Program-made: the position numbers and the translations under genes | Notes under the pieces: model-generated | Database searches by the model: none | Seen by the model: the letters and a program-made list of their open reading frames with translations, nothing else | What the model was told of the DNA's origin: nothing | Shown: positions 1-5,536 of the stretch, piece by piece | Position numbering within the stretch: the stretch's first letter is position 1 | How the letters are laid out: each line of letters begins with the position of its first letter | Source of the DNA: SFDP01 sp051891855 | Lineage (GTDB): Bacteria > Bacillota > Clostridia > Lachnospirales > Lachnospiraceae | NCBI GenBank assembly: GCA_051891855.1 | Contig: JBJFFP010000051.1 | Location: 1-7,249 of the forward strand | Direction: 5' to 3' | Length of the DNA: 7,249 nucleotides

Positions 1-30
1 GGTCGATTTATCTTTAGTAAGCACTTGCAC
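1..30 (-). CDS. Possible 5' end of an unidentified gene, cut by the window edge
   Basis: Reading leftwards on the minus strand, a GTG at 30-28 opens a frame that stays open to the edge (MQVLTKDKST). It is preceded by GGAAAGGAGA, placing GGAG six bases from the GTG, which is good Shine-Dalgarno spacing. A second in-frame GTG lies at 24-22. Only ten codons are visible, so no product can be named. It would be the next gene after tRNA-Leu in the same direction. The Shine-Dalgarno sits in the loop of a perfect hairpin whose 3' arm ends in the GTG. The same palindrome could instead be a terminator for a plus-strand gene ending just outside or at the edge, so the call is tentative. Confidence 0.4.
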   Translation of the reverse strand, partial: MQVLTKDKST

Positions 31-49
31 AGGAATCTCCTTTCCTGTG
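28..49 (-). promoter_or_regulatory. Hairpin presenting a Shine-Dalgarno in its loop
   Basis: CACAGGAA (28-35) and TTCCTGTG (42-49) form a perfect 8-bp stem around a 6-nt loop. In minus-strand RNA the loop reads AGGAGA, which is the Shine-Dalgarno core of the putative gene starting at 30, and the 3' arm ends in its GTG start codon. This layout could control translation. On the plus strand the same stem is followed by TATTTTTAATTTT and could be an intrinsic terminator. The sequence alone does not decide between the two. Confidence 0.45.
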
Positions 50-62
50 TATTTTTAATTTT

Positions 63-91
63 GATTACCTTTTTGATTACCTTTGGTAACC
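63..91 (-). repeat. Three short tandem GGTNAYC motifs, possible operator
   Basis: On the minus strand the motif reads GGTTACC, AAA, GGTAATC, AAAAA, GGTAATC. The plus-strand copies are at 63-69, 75-81 and 85-91, so the spacings are 12 and 10 bp, close to one helical turn. The array lies about 35-60 bases upstream of the putative GTG start at 30 and downstream of tRNA-Leu. Helically phased copies ahead of a gene suggest a protein binding site. I do not recognise the motif, and simple AT-rich repetition is possible. Confidence 0.35.
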
Positions 92-127
92 GCCGCTTGA
101 AAATGCCTTATTTTCGGGCAAAAATAA

Positions 128-211
128 TGCGGAAGATGGGACTTGAACCCACACGATCATACAATCACAAGATCCTTAGTCTTGCCTGTCTGCCAATTCC
201 AGCACTTCCGC
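128..211 (-). tRNA. tRNA-Leu, anticodon AAG
   Basis: An 84-nt class II tRNA. The acceptor stem pairs GCGGAAG (205-211) with CTTCCGC (129-135), with discriminator A at 128. The D arm has a CTG/CAG stem. The anticodon stem CAAGA/TCTTG encloses the 7-nt loop CTAAGGA, putting anticodon AAG at 177-175. A 15-nt variable arm with a short GAT/ATC stem is typical of leucine tRNAs. The T arm is GTGGG-TTCAAGT-CCCAT. CCA is not encoded, because the sequence after the discriminator is TTA. Anticodon AAG reads CUU; A34 would be expected to be deaminated to inosine, allowing CUC as well. A 7-bp stem (218-224 with 239-245) lies in its 5' precursor. Confidence 0.95.
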
Positions 212-255
212 ATGTTACTGTAAACATCTGCTTTGTGTTTTACAGCACAGGTAGT

Positions 256-284
256 ATTTTAGCATTATACAAACTATTCGTCAA
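256..284 (-). promoter_or_regulatory. Promoter of tRNA-Leu
   Basis: The -35 box TTGACG (284-279) and -10 box TAAAAT (261-256) are separated by exactly 17 bp, and the -10 is preceded by TGC, an extended -10 element. Transcription would start near 249, leaving a precursor leader of roughly 38 nt before the tRNA. Both boxes differ from the vegetative sigma-factor consensus at one position. Confidence 0.8.
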
Positions 285-314
285 GTGTTTTTATAAAGAT
301 ATTCCTAATTCTAT

Positions 315-785
315 TCAATCAATCTCTTTACGATGCTGTAAATGAATACCAATATGCCCTATGCCTAAAATAATACATGAAACCAGCATCCATATTACTT
401 TTCCATATATACCAAGCAGAAAGAATCCAACTACCGGCAGTACAGCCCCAGCTACCGGAATACCCAGGAAACTGCTGTAAAAATCAACTAATTTGCGCTC
501 ACTTCTAAAATATCTCACCCACCAAATCTCATACATAACCATCAGCACGAAGGCAGCCGCAAGCCACATTGACCATCCGGACAGCCCCCTCAAGTTAAAA
601 TCGGAAAATATAAGGGAGCAGCAGGTCACAAGTACCTCTCCCGCCCTCTCTAATCCTGCCAGGACGTTGTTCTCATTTTCAGCATTGTAGCCCTGTGGCT
701 GTTTTTTTATCCATATCAAATTAGGAATAATCAGCATAAGGAGAAATATCAGTCCTATATAGGAAAATCCCAAATGCCCAAACAT
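315..785 (-). CDS. Multi-pass membrane protein of unknown function
   Basis: A 156-aa, strongly hydrophobic protein. Likely membrane segments are residues 7-25, 72-90, 106-126 and 128-147, with a more amphipathic stretch at 41-60. Charged loops include IKKQPQ after the first segment and RYFRSERK after the second, and the tail is short and basic. There is no cleavable signal peptide; the first helix acts as an anchor. The ATG start is well supported by AAGGAGG nine bases upstream. I recall similar uncharacterised proteins in Firmicutes but know no function. It lies 72 bp downstream of the 254-aa gene with no clear promoter between them, so the two may be cotranscribed. No terminator is evident before tRNA-Leu, which has its own promoter. 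Confidence 0.85.
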   Translation of the reverse strand: MFGHLGFSYIGLIFLLMLIIPNLIWIKKQPQGYNAENENNVLAGLERAGEVLVTCCSLIFSDFNLRGLSGWSMWLAAAFVLMVMYEIWWVRYFRSERKLVDFYSSFLGIPVAGAVLPVVGFFLLGIYGKVIWMLVSCIILGIGHIGIHLQHRKEID

Positions 786-857
786 TTTACTTGACCTCCT
801 TACCCGGCATTGCTTTCGTAAGTATAGACCAACTATCCATATGTAGATACTATACCG

Positions 858-1622
858 CTACCGCTTCAGCTCCATTCCGTTCTCCCAATCTTGGCTATAA
901 CGCAGATATTCTGCTTCCGTATTCAAGAAATTTTCTGCATTTTTAGGAAGCATTATCGGCTCAATGATATACTCCACATAATTACAGACCCAAATCTTCT
1001 TTACACAATTTAAAAATACCCAGTCGAAGTGCTTTTGTCTCTTCTCCTGCGTAAGCCGCATATATTCAAATAATACGCCTACATCAATCTCATCCTCATC
1101 TGTGGGATGCAAAAAAAGATACAGTCCATTATATCGCTTATGTACATAATTCGTATTCAGCTTATCCAGCTTTTTGTCAAAACGATATTTTGCCTTGGAT
1201 AAATAATCCTGCTGCAGAGTATAATCCGGTAAAATCGCCCAGAACCTTCCGTTATAGAAATTCAATCGATCTCCATATTTTTCAAAGGCCTGTGGGGGAA
1301 GCTCCTCCTTCAGACAGCCCAGATACTGCTCTATAAAGCTCTCCTCCTGCCCGTCACGGGGCAGAAGGGCCTGACTCACCTCCAGTCCAAAATTCATCGT
1401 CTCATTGATCCAATCCGGTGATTCACTCTTGATAAAATAAGGTTTATATTCCTTCCACAAATACGTTAGCGACACCGCCGCATAAATTTCATTCAACAGT
1501 TTTTCATATGCCACTATACCACCTGCCTGTCTTGTTGGATCAAGAGTCAAAAAGGGAAAATGACCATTAATCTCATAAATTACTCCTATCCGCTTATTAT
1601 ATAGTACAACATATGTTTTCAC
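858..1622 (-). CDS. Hypothetical 254-aa protein, family not recognised
   Basis: A 254-aa soluble-looking protein, rich in Tyr, Trp and Phe, with no signal peptide or membrane segment. I do not recognise a domain. Notable stretches are an acidic patch PTDEDEID (173-180), a charged helix around 188-198 (MRLTQEKRQKH) and an aromatic strand WVFLNCVKKIWVCNYVEY (201-218). The chosen start is GTG at 1622-1620, because TAA at 1634-1632 closes the frame upstream and no in-frame ATG occurs until residue 76. No Shine-Dalgarno precedes this GTG, so the N-terminus is uncertain. The gene borders the integrase remnant on its 5' side, so its original upstream region could have been altered by that insertion. 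A TAAAAT box at 1651-1646 lacks a convincing -35 partner. It is probably a real gene given its length and the downstream membrane-protein gene in the same direction. Confidence 0.75.
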   Translation of the reverse strand: MKTYVVLYNKRIGVIYEINGHFPFLTLDPTRQAGGIVAYEKLLNEIYAAVSLTYLWKEYKPYFIKSESPDWINETMNFGLEVSQALLPRDGQEESFIEQYLGCLKEELPPQAFEKYGDRLNFYNGRFWAILPDYTLQQDYLSKAKYRFDKKLDKLNTNYVHKRYNGLYLFLHPTDEDEIDVGVLFEYMRLTQEKRQKHFDWVFLNCVKKIWVCNYVEYIIEPIMLPKNAENFLNTEAEYLRYSQDWENGMELKR

Positions 1623-1732
1623 TGCGACAACTTAATTCTTAAATAATTTTAGTTTGAATTGCTTTATTATTGACTGTAAACCATCTAGCCCTTCCTTTTT
1701 CTCGTTGTTCTATACATAGCCATTAGCAATAG

Positions 1733-1945
1733 ATGAACATGAACCACGCTCCGCACGACTGCCGATATACCTATGCGGCCTTGGCAGACAACTGCTGCAT
1801 GAATGAGATGTGACTCAAGATTATCATGGGCCATGCCCTCCCGAATAAGGATGGCACAGCATACAAAACCGGAGGAAATCAGGATGTGACTCAAGACGTT
1901 TATACCGAAAAAACTATCCCGGAGCTCGTGGCCGAGGTCAACTAA
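1733..1945 (+). pseudogene. Decayed C-terminal fragment of a tyrosine integrase
   Basis: Plus-strand frame 1733-1945 reads MNMNHAPHDCRYTYAALADN, then CCMNEM, a TGA stop at 1811-1813, LKIIMGHALPNKDGTAYKTG, and finally VTQDVYTEKTIPELVAEVN before TAA at 1943-1945. This matches the end of the tyrosine recombinase catalytic domain: HxxR (H at 1754, R at 1763), GH (1829-1834), and the nucleophile Tyr (1901-1903) in VYTEKT. The family usually has Cys before LKIIMGH, so TGA probably replaces TGC or TGT. The terminal TAA followed by TTG suggests a lost NKL ending, so the original frame may have run to 1963. Just upstream are two in-frame TAG codons (1724-1726, 1730-1732), and no N-terminal or first-Arg part is found. 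It opposes its neighbours and looks more GC-rich, as expected for acquired DNA. It is not functional as an integrase. Confidence 0.87.
1807..1896 (+). repeat. 14-bp direct repeat inside the integrase remnant
   Basis: GATGTGACTCAAGA occurs exactly at 1807-1820 and at 1883-1896, 76 bp apart. The two copies are read in different frames of the integrase: one as the end of E then M-stop-L-K, the other as D-V-T-Q-D. The first copy contains the premature TGA. Confidence 0.8.
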
Positions 1946-2050
1946 TTGCAGACTTCCTTCTGATGTCGCTCACCGGTCTCTCACTCGTAACAAACGACCT
2001 CGATTTTGCTCCTTTTTTCTCCCGAGAATAGAATAATCAGACAATTAAGA

Positions 2051-2086
2051 AGTCCCGAAACATAGACGTTCCGGGACTCTTTTATT
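2051..2086. terminator. Bidirectional intrinsic terminator after gdhA
   Basis: AGTCCCGAAAC (2051-2061) and GTTCCGGGACT (2068-2078) form an 11-bp stem with one G-U pair and the loop ATAGAC. It starts 12 bp past the gdhA stop. On the plus strand it is followed by CTTTTATT, so it could also stop transcription coming from the integrase side. On the minus strand the tail is TTCTTAATT, which is less uniform but usable. Confidence 0.85.
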
Positions 2087-2089
2087 AAT

Positions 2090-3424
2090 TTATACGATAC
2101 CCTGAGCCTTCATCGCCTCAGCAACCTTTAAAAAGCCTGCAATATTGGCTCCGGCCACATAGTTTCCTTCCATACCATATTTCTTAGCAGCATCGTCAAG
2201 GCTGTGGAAAATATTCTTCATGATGTTCTGTAATTTTCCATCCACCTCTTCAAAGGTCCAGCTCAGTCTTTCGGAGTTCTGGCTCATTTCCAGTGCGGAG
2301 GTTGCTACACCGCCGGCATTAGCTGCCTTACCGGGAATAAACCATACACCCTTTTCCTGCAGATATTCGGTAGCCTCCATGGTAGTAGGCATATTAGCTC
2401 CCTCTGCTACTGCAATACAGCCGTTTGCCACCAGCTGCTTTGCATCCTCCAGGTCAAGCTCATTCTGGGTCGCACAGGGGAGAGCAATATCTACCTTAAC
2501 ACTCCATACTCCCTTACCCTCGTGATACTGTGCGCTGGGTCTTGCAGCAGCGTACTCAGTAAGTCTTGCACGTTTTACTTCTTTTACTTCTTTTAAAAGG
2601 GCTACATCGATTCCTTCCGGATCATAAATCCAACCGGTAGAATCAGAGCAGGTTACCGGCTTACCGCCTAACTGCTGAGCCTTCTGGATCGCATAAATTG
2701 CCACATTTCCGGAACCGGACACGGCAATGGTCTTACCCTTAATATCAGAACCGTTGCATTTTAACATTTCTTCGGTAATGTACAGCAGACCATAACCGGT
2801 AGCCTCAGTTCTTGCCAAAGAACCACCATAGGTAAGTCCCTTACCGGTCAGTACACCCTCATAGAGACCGGTCAGTCTTTTGTACTGTCCATACATAAAG
2901 CCGATTTCTCTTGCGCCGGTACCAATATCCCCTGCAGGAACGTCAGTATCCGCACCGATATATTTCATCAGCTCTGTCATAAAGCTCTGGCAGAAAGCCA
3001 TAACCTCTCTGTCGGATTTTCCTTTAGGATCAAAGTCAGAGCCGCCTTTACCGCCGCCAATAGGAAGACCGGTAAGAGAGTTCTTAAAAATCTGTTCAAA
3101 GCCCAGAAATTTAATAATACCGATATTTACTGAAGGATGAAGACGAAGTCCTCCCTTGTAAGGCCCGATTGCACTGTTAAACTGTACACGATAACCCGTA
3201 TTTACCTGTACCTGTCCCTTGTCATCTACCCAAGGAACACGGAACATAATCTGTCGCTCCGGATTAACCATTCTTTCCAGTAAAGCATCTTTTCTGTATT
3301 CCTCTTCATTGGCTTCCACAACCACACGCAGAGACTCCAAAACCTCTTTTACTGCCTGATGGAATTCCGGCTGTGCCGGATTCTTTGCTACTACTAACTC
3401 AATTACCTCATCAACGTAAGACAT
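2090..3424 (-). CDS. gdhA: Glutamate dehydrogenase, probably NADP-specific
   Basis: Glutamate dehydrogenase interconverts 2-oxoglutarate plus ammonium and L-glutamate in the cytoplasm, linking nitrogen assimilation to the citric acid cycle. At 444 aa it has the normal length for the hexameric small-subunit family. The N-terminal Glu/Leu/Phe/Val dehydrogenase domain carries GPYKGGLR (K90), K114, PIGGGKGG (K126) and PAGDIGTG (D166), matching the substrate-binding and catalytic lysines and the aspartate of the C. symbiosum enzyme. The C-terminal Rossmann domain has SGSGNVA (236-242). The second strand ends CSDSTGW (259-265), which resembles NADP enzymes such as E. coli GdhA more than the NAD-specific C. 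symbiosum form; coenzyme preference is therefore inferred. The ATG is set by AAGGAGG nine bases upstream. It has its own promoter at 3549-3577, an inverted repeat at the -35, a leader hairpin, and a terminator directly downstream. It looks intact and monocistronic. Confidence 0.97.
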   Translation of the reverse strand: MSYVDEVIELVVAKNPAQPEFHQAVKEVLESLRVVVEANEEEYRKDALLERMVNPERQIMFRVPWVDDKGQVQVNTGYRVQFNSAIGPYKGGLRLHPSVNIGIIKFLGFEQIFKNSLTGLPIGGGKGGSDFDPKGKSDREVMAFCQSFMTELMKYIGADTDVPAGDIGTGAREIGFMYGQYKRLTGLYEGVLTGKGLTYGGSLARTEATGYGLLYITEEMLKCNGSDIKGKTIAVSGSGNVAIYAIQKAQQLGGKPVTCSDSTGWIYDPEGIDVALLKEVKEVKRARLTEYAAARPSAQYHEGKGVWSVKVDIALPCATQNELDLEDAKQLVANGCIAVAEGANMPTTMEATEYLQEKGVWFIPGKAANAGGVATSALEMSQNSERLSWTFEEVDGKLQNIMKNIFHSLDDAAKKYGMEGNYVAGANIAGFLKVAEAMKAQGIV

Positions 3425-3496
3425 CCTTCATATCCTCCTTATTTTAAACGTTAATTTGCTCCTTTCAGATAAAATCCTACAATTTTACCTAAAAAT

Positions 3497-3526
3497 GGGC
3501 ATGGTAGTTTCCCCCCTACCATGCCC
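3497..3526 (-). terminator. Terminator-like hairpin in the gdhA leader (possible attenuator)
   Basis: GGGCATGGTAG (3497-3507) pairs perfectly with CTACCATGCCC (3516-3526) over 11 bp around an 8-nt loop. On the minus strand it is followed by ATTTTTAGG, the layout of an intrinsic terminator. It lies downstream of the predicted gdhA start point (about 3542) and about 72 bases before the gdhA ATG. It would therefore act inside the gdhA leader as well as on read-through from the gene ending at 3648. No strong promoter is visible between the hairpin and the ATG. Confidence 0.7.
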
Positions 3527-3548
3527 GACGCCTTTGTCTTGCTCGTTC

Positions 3549-3577
3549 ATTGTATAATAATTTTTTTTCCTATGCAA
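3549..3577 (-). promoter_or_regulatory. Promoter of gdhA
   Basis: The -35 box TTGCAT (3577-3572) and -10 box TACAAT (3554-3549) are separated by exactly 17 bp of very A-rich DNA. Transcription would start near 3542, giving a leader of about 118 nt. It lies between the stop of the upstream small gene (3648) and gdhA, so gdhA can be transcribed independently. Confidence 0.72.
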
Positions 3578-3590
3578 TACTTTTTTGCAT
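3572..3590. promoter_or_regulatory. Inverted repeat covering the gdhA -35 box, candidate operator
   Basis: ATGCAA (3572-3577) and TTGCAT (3585-3590) form a perfect 6-bp inverted repeat with a 7-bp spacer. One arm is the -35 hexamer itself. A dimeric regulator bound there would block or alter polymerase binding. No regulator is identified, and a short AT-rich palindrome can arise by chance. Confidence 0.35.
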
Positions 3591-3647
3591 TAAATTGGAA
3601 AATTTTTTGTATACAGGTATTGTTGTATTTGTATTCAGCATCAATTC

Positions 3648-4079
3648 CTATAAATATTTTTTATATTCCTCCAGATTTCGATTTTCCATATGCATCAGTT
3701 CATTTGCCAGCTCCATAGATTTTTCTTCTCCATTGGGATTATGGTTTAGAGTCTTTGTCAGATCCAAAATTCCCATATTGCTTCCTTTAATCATTAATTC
3801 GGCAATATGGCTGGTAGATGTGTTAAACAGCGTGTTTCCGGTGATTCCGCCAACCAGCATCATCTGCTCCAATCCACCAGCCTTCTTCGGCTCTATCTTT
3901 GCCTCCTGCAATCCTGAAACAGCCTTCTCGTGGATATCTGCATACTGTCTATTAGTCTTTTCCAGCAAAAGTGCCAGCTCATTCTCATAAACTTTAGGCT
4001 CAATGGTTTCAATTGCCTTCATTGCCATCTCCGTATTCTTCTGTACACTTTTGTAGATTGCAATATCATCCTTATTCAT
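3648..4079 (-). CDS. Small helical protein of unknown function, possibly ferritin-like
   Basis: A 143-aa soluble protein that appears to be almost all alpha-helical. Helices are likely at about 4-25, 28-60, 68-97 and 118-142, with a conserved-looking core STSHIAELMIKGSNMGILDL (88-107) and NHNPNGEE after it. Glu and His residues sit along the helices (E32, E34, E40, H50, H91, E94, H130, E132), which is compatible with a ferritin-like four-helix bundle, but I cannot show a metal site. I recall similar uncharacterised proteins in Lachnospiraceae without an assigned role. The ATG is preceded by GGGGGA seven bases upstream, an acceptable ribosome binding site. A TATAAT box lies just upstream, and the gene is separated from the SH3-domain gene by a terminator. 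It reads towards gdhA but probably is not its operon partner, since gdhA has its own promoter. Confidence 0.85.
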   Translation of the reverse strand: MNKDDIAIYKSVQKNTEMAMKAIETIEPKVYENELALLLEKTNRQYADIHEKAVSGLQEAKIEPKKAGGLEQMMLVGGITGNTLFNTSTSHIAELMIKGSNMGILDLTKTLNHNPNGEEKSMELANELMHMENRNLEEYKKYL

Positions 4080-4099
4080 CCTTATTCCCCCACTCTTCT

Positions 4100-4105
4100 A
4101 TTATA
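4100..4105 (-). promoter_or_regulatory. Possible -10 box for the 143-aa gene
   Basis: A perfect TATAAT reads on the minus strand at 4105-4100, about 20 bases before the ATG at 4079. At the proper spacing the -35 region (near 4123-4128) is GTCGGG, within the stem of the upstream terminator, and does not resemble the consensus. It may be a weak or activator-dependent promoter. Confidence 0.35.
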
Positions 4106-4112
4106 ATCGTAA

Positions 4113-4156
4113 AATAAAAACTCCCGACTACAAACAGTATTTCATCTGCAGTCGGG
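4113..4156 (-). terminator. Intrinsic terminator of the SH3-domain gene
   Basis: On the minus strand CCCGACT (4156-4150) pairs with AGTCGGG (4129-4123), with an inner CAG/CTG pairing in the long loop, followed by AGTTTTTATTTT. It begins 16 bases after the stop codon of the SH3-domain gene. Confidence 0.82.
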
Positions 4157-4172
4157 TTTCATACATGGTAAT

Positions 4173-5438
4173 TTATTCTACGTAATCAGATTTGACGTAG
4201 GCTTCACCATCATTATATTTAATTTTTGTCCATCCGTTAGACATTTTCTCTATAATCTCAACGCTGCTTCCAGCTTTCAGCTGTCCTAGCTTTTCTCCGT
4301 CTGTACCTGCCGTTTTTCTTACATTAACGGTATCGGTGAGGGTTCCCTTAGTTGTGGACTGGGTTGAAGCAGTGCTTACACTCTCCTCTTCCTCCGAGGC
4401 CTTCACTTCATCGGCAGCAACCGTCATGGTTTCTTCAGGCTCCAGAAATTCACTCTTAATAAATCCTTCCTTGCCTTCAAATTCCACCTTTGACCAACCG
4501 TTCACCTTTTCCTCAAGAAGCACCAATATCTGTCCTGCCGTTGTCTTACCGATCCGATCAGCCTCTATGCTGTCGGAGCTTCTTACATTTACTACCTCTG
4601 TAGCCTTTACCTTAGTCACGACAACGATTTCTTCCACCTCGGGCTCTGTCTCCTCTTCAAGAGGGGCATTCTCTGCCTCCTTCTCCGCAAGAGCCAGACC
4701 CACCGTGGCTTTCAGCTCATCCTCAAGTCCTAATAAAAAGTTTCTTACTTCTTCATTTGCAGTCAGTACCTCATTATATTGAACCTGTACCGTATTGTAC
4801 AAATCAATCACATCATTATGGGCGGTAACCGCCTTAATGTAATCCAGGGTTTCCTGTTCCACATCCTCATTTATAAACCAGCTGCCATCCTCCTTCTGGC
4901 AGACATAAAGTGTATTAACACCGGGGACGGTAATGTCGTAATCATACAGCTTAACCTCGTACTGTGCATATGCAACCAGAGTATTTTCCTCCGGTCCCTT
5001 TTTCGTATACACCGAAATTACCGGATAGGCTTCCAGATACTTACTCTTTTCCCGAATAATGATTTCTTCCTTATCATCTATACTGCTTTTTATCTTTCTT
5101 ATGGTATCAATATCACTGTCAGCCAAAGCCTGATAATACTGCCTAATCAGATTGTTTACTTCCGGATAAGCATCCTTCTCCAATGCTTCTTCAGGAATAG
5201 TCAGTATCTCTTCTGCAGCATCCGTACTGCTTTCTTCCGATACCACTACAGAGACGGTAGTCGAATTTTTCTCAGCCATAGTTCCCATAATCAATGCGAC
5301 GATCACAACGATCAGAAAAACGCTGATGATACTGATTACTTTTCTATTCTCTTTGCACATCAGGAGCAGATTGGTTAAATGAACCTTAAGATAGCTGAGA
5401 GTTCCTTTAACCTTATCCTTCCAGCTTTGCTTCTCCAT
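4173..5438 (-). CDS. Membrane-anchored protein with two C-terminal bacterial SH3 domains
   Basis: A 421-aa protein, starting at the ATG at 5438 because AAAGGAG lies five bases upstream. The frame stays open to 5522, but that extension runs through tRNA-Arg. The protein has a basic cytoplasmic N-terminus (1-33), one uncleaved membrane helix (about 34-54, ISIISVFLIVVIVALIMG) and then an outside portion. Residues about 92-205 look like an NTF2/SnoaL-like fold (YYQALADSDIDTI, then TLYV, then DGSWFIN). An acidic linker (251-272) leads to SH3b domain 1 (about 276-333, VVNVRSSDS, NGWSKVEF, EGFIKSEFL), a Ser/Thr/Glu-rich linker, and SH3b domain 2 (about 364-421, VNVRKTAGT, NGWTKIKY, AYVKSDYVE). Such SH3b pairs usually bind peptidoglycan, so a cell-wall role is inferred; no catalytic domain is visible. 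It is probably transcribed from the tRNA-Arg promoter, as none is seen in the 26-nt gap. Confidence 0.9.
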   Translation of the reverse strand: MEKQSWKDKVKGTLSYLKVHLTNLLLMCKENRKVISIISVFLIVVIVALIMGTMAEKNSTTVSVVVSEESSTDAAEEILTIPEEALEKDAYPEVNNLIRQYYQALADSDIDTIRKIKSSIDDKEEIIIREKSKYLEAYPVISVYTKKGPEENTLVAYAQYEVKLYDYDITVPGVNTLYVCQKEDGSWFINEDVEQETLDYIKAVTAHNDVIDLYNTVQVQYNEVLTANEEVRNFLLGLEDELKATVGLALAEKEAENAPLEEETEPEVEEIVVVTKVKATEVVNVRSSDSIEADRIGKTTAGQILVLLEEKVNGWSKVEFEGKEGFIKSEFLEPEETMTVAADEVKASEEEESVSTASTQSTTKGTLTDTVNVRKTAGTDGEKLGQLKAGSSVEIIEKMSNGWTKIKYNDGEAYVKSDYVE

Positions 5439-5464
5439 AAAAACTCCTTTCCCAAAAAACAAAA

Positions 5465-5536
5465 TGCACCCGGCAGGAATCGAACCTGCATTAAAGGCGT
5501 CGGAGGCCTCCGTTCTATCCATTAGACTACGGGTGC
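5465..5536 (-). tRNA. tRNA-Arg, anticodon CCG
   Basis: A 72-nt tRNA. The acceptor stem pairs GCACCCG (5536-5530) with CGGGTGC (5472-5466), with discriminator A at 5465. The anticodon stem GAGGC/GCCTT encloses the loop CTCCGAC, giving anticodon CCG (5503-5501), which reads the CGG codon. The T arm is GCAGG-TTCGATT-CCTGC. The D stem is weak, with one mismatch. CCA is not encoded (TTTT follows), so the 3' end would be made by RNase Z and CCA addition. The next gene begins only 26 nt downstream. Confidence 0.95.

Noticed and set aside
100..120. Terminator for tRNA-Leu
   Set aside because: Only a 4-bp TGCC/GGCA stem with a 9-nt loop followed by TTTTC is present, too weak to call.
25..345. 106-aa plus-strand open frame
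   Set aside because: It reads across the complement of tRNA-Leu and its promoter, begins with TTG, and shows no protein features.
819..849. Promoter before the membrane-protein gene
   Set aside because: A TATACT box is present on the minus strand (826-821), but no -35 resembles the consensus at the right spacing; cotranscription with the 254-aa gene is simpler.
1685..1894. 69-aa open frame on the minus strand
   Set aside because: It is antisense to the plus-strand integrase remnant, has no convincing ribosome binding site, and the plus-strand frame carries recognisable motifs.
3451..3522. 23-codon leader peptide frame within the gdhA leader, minus strand
   Set aside because: The ATG is buried in the hairpin stem, there is no Shine-Dalgarno, and the peptide has no run of a regulatory amino acid.
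4336..5378. Two plus-strand frames opposite the SH3-domain gene
   Set aside because: They are low-complexity shadows of the minus-strand coding sequence, which has clear domains.
5439..5522. N-terminal 28-residue extension of the SH3-domain gene
   Set aside because: The extension runs through tRNA-Arg. The ATG at 5438 has a good Shine-Dalgarno and begins the expected basic segment before the membrane helix.
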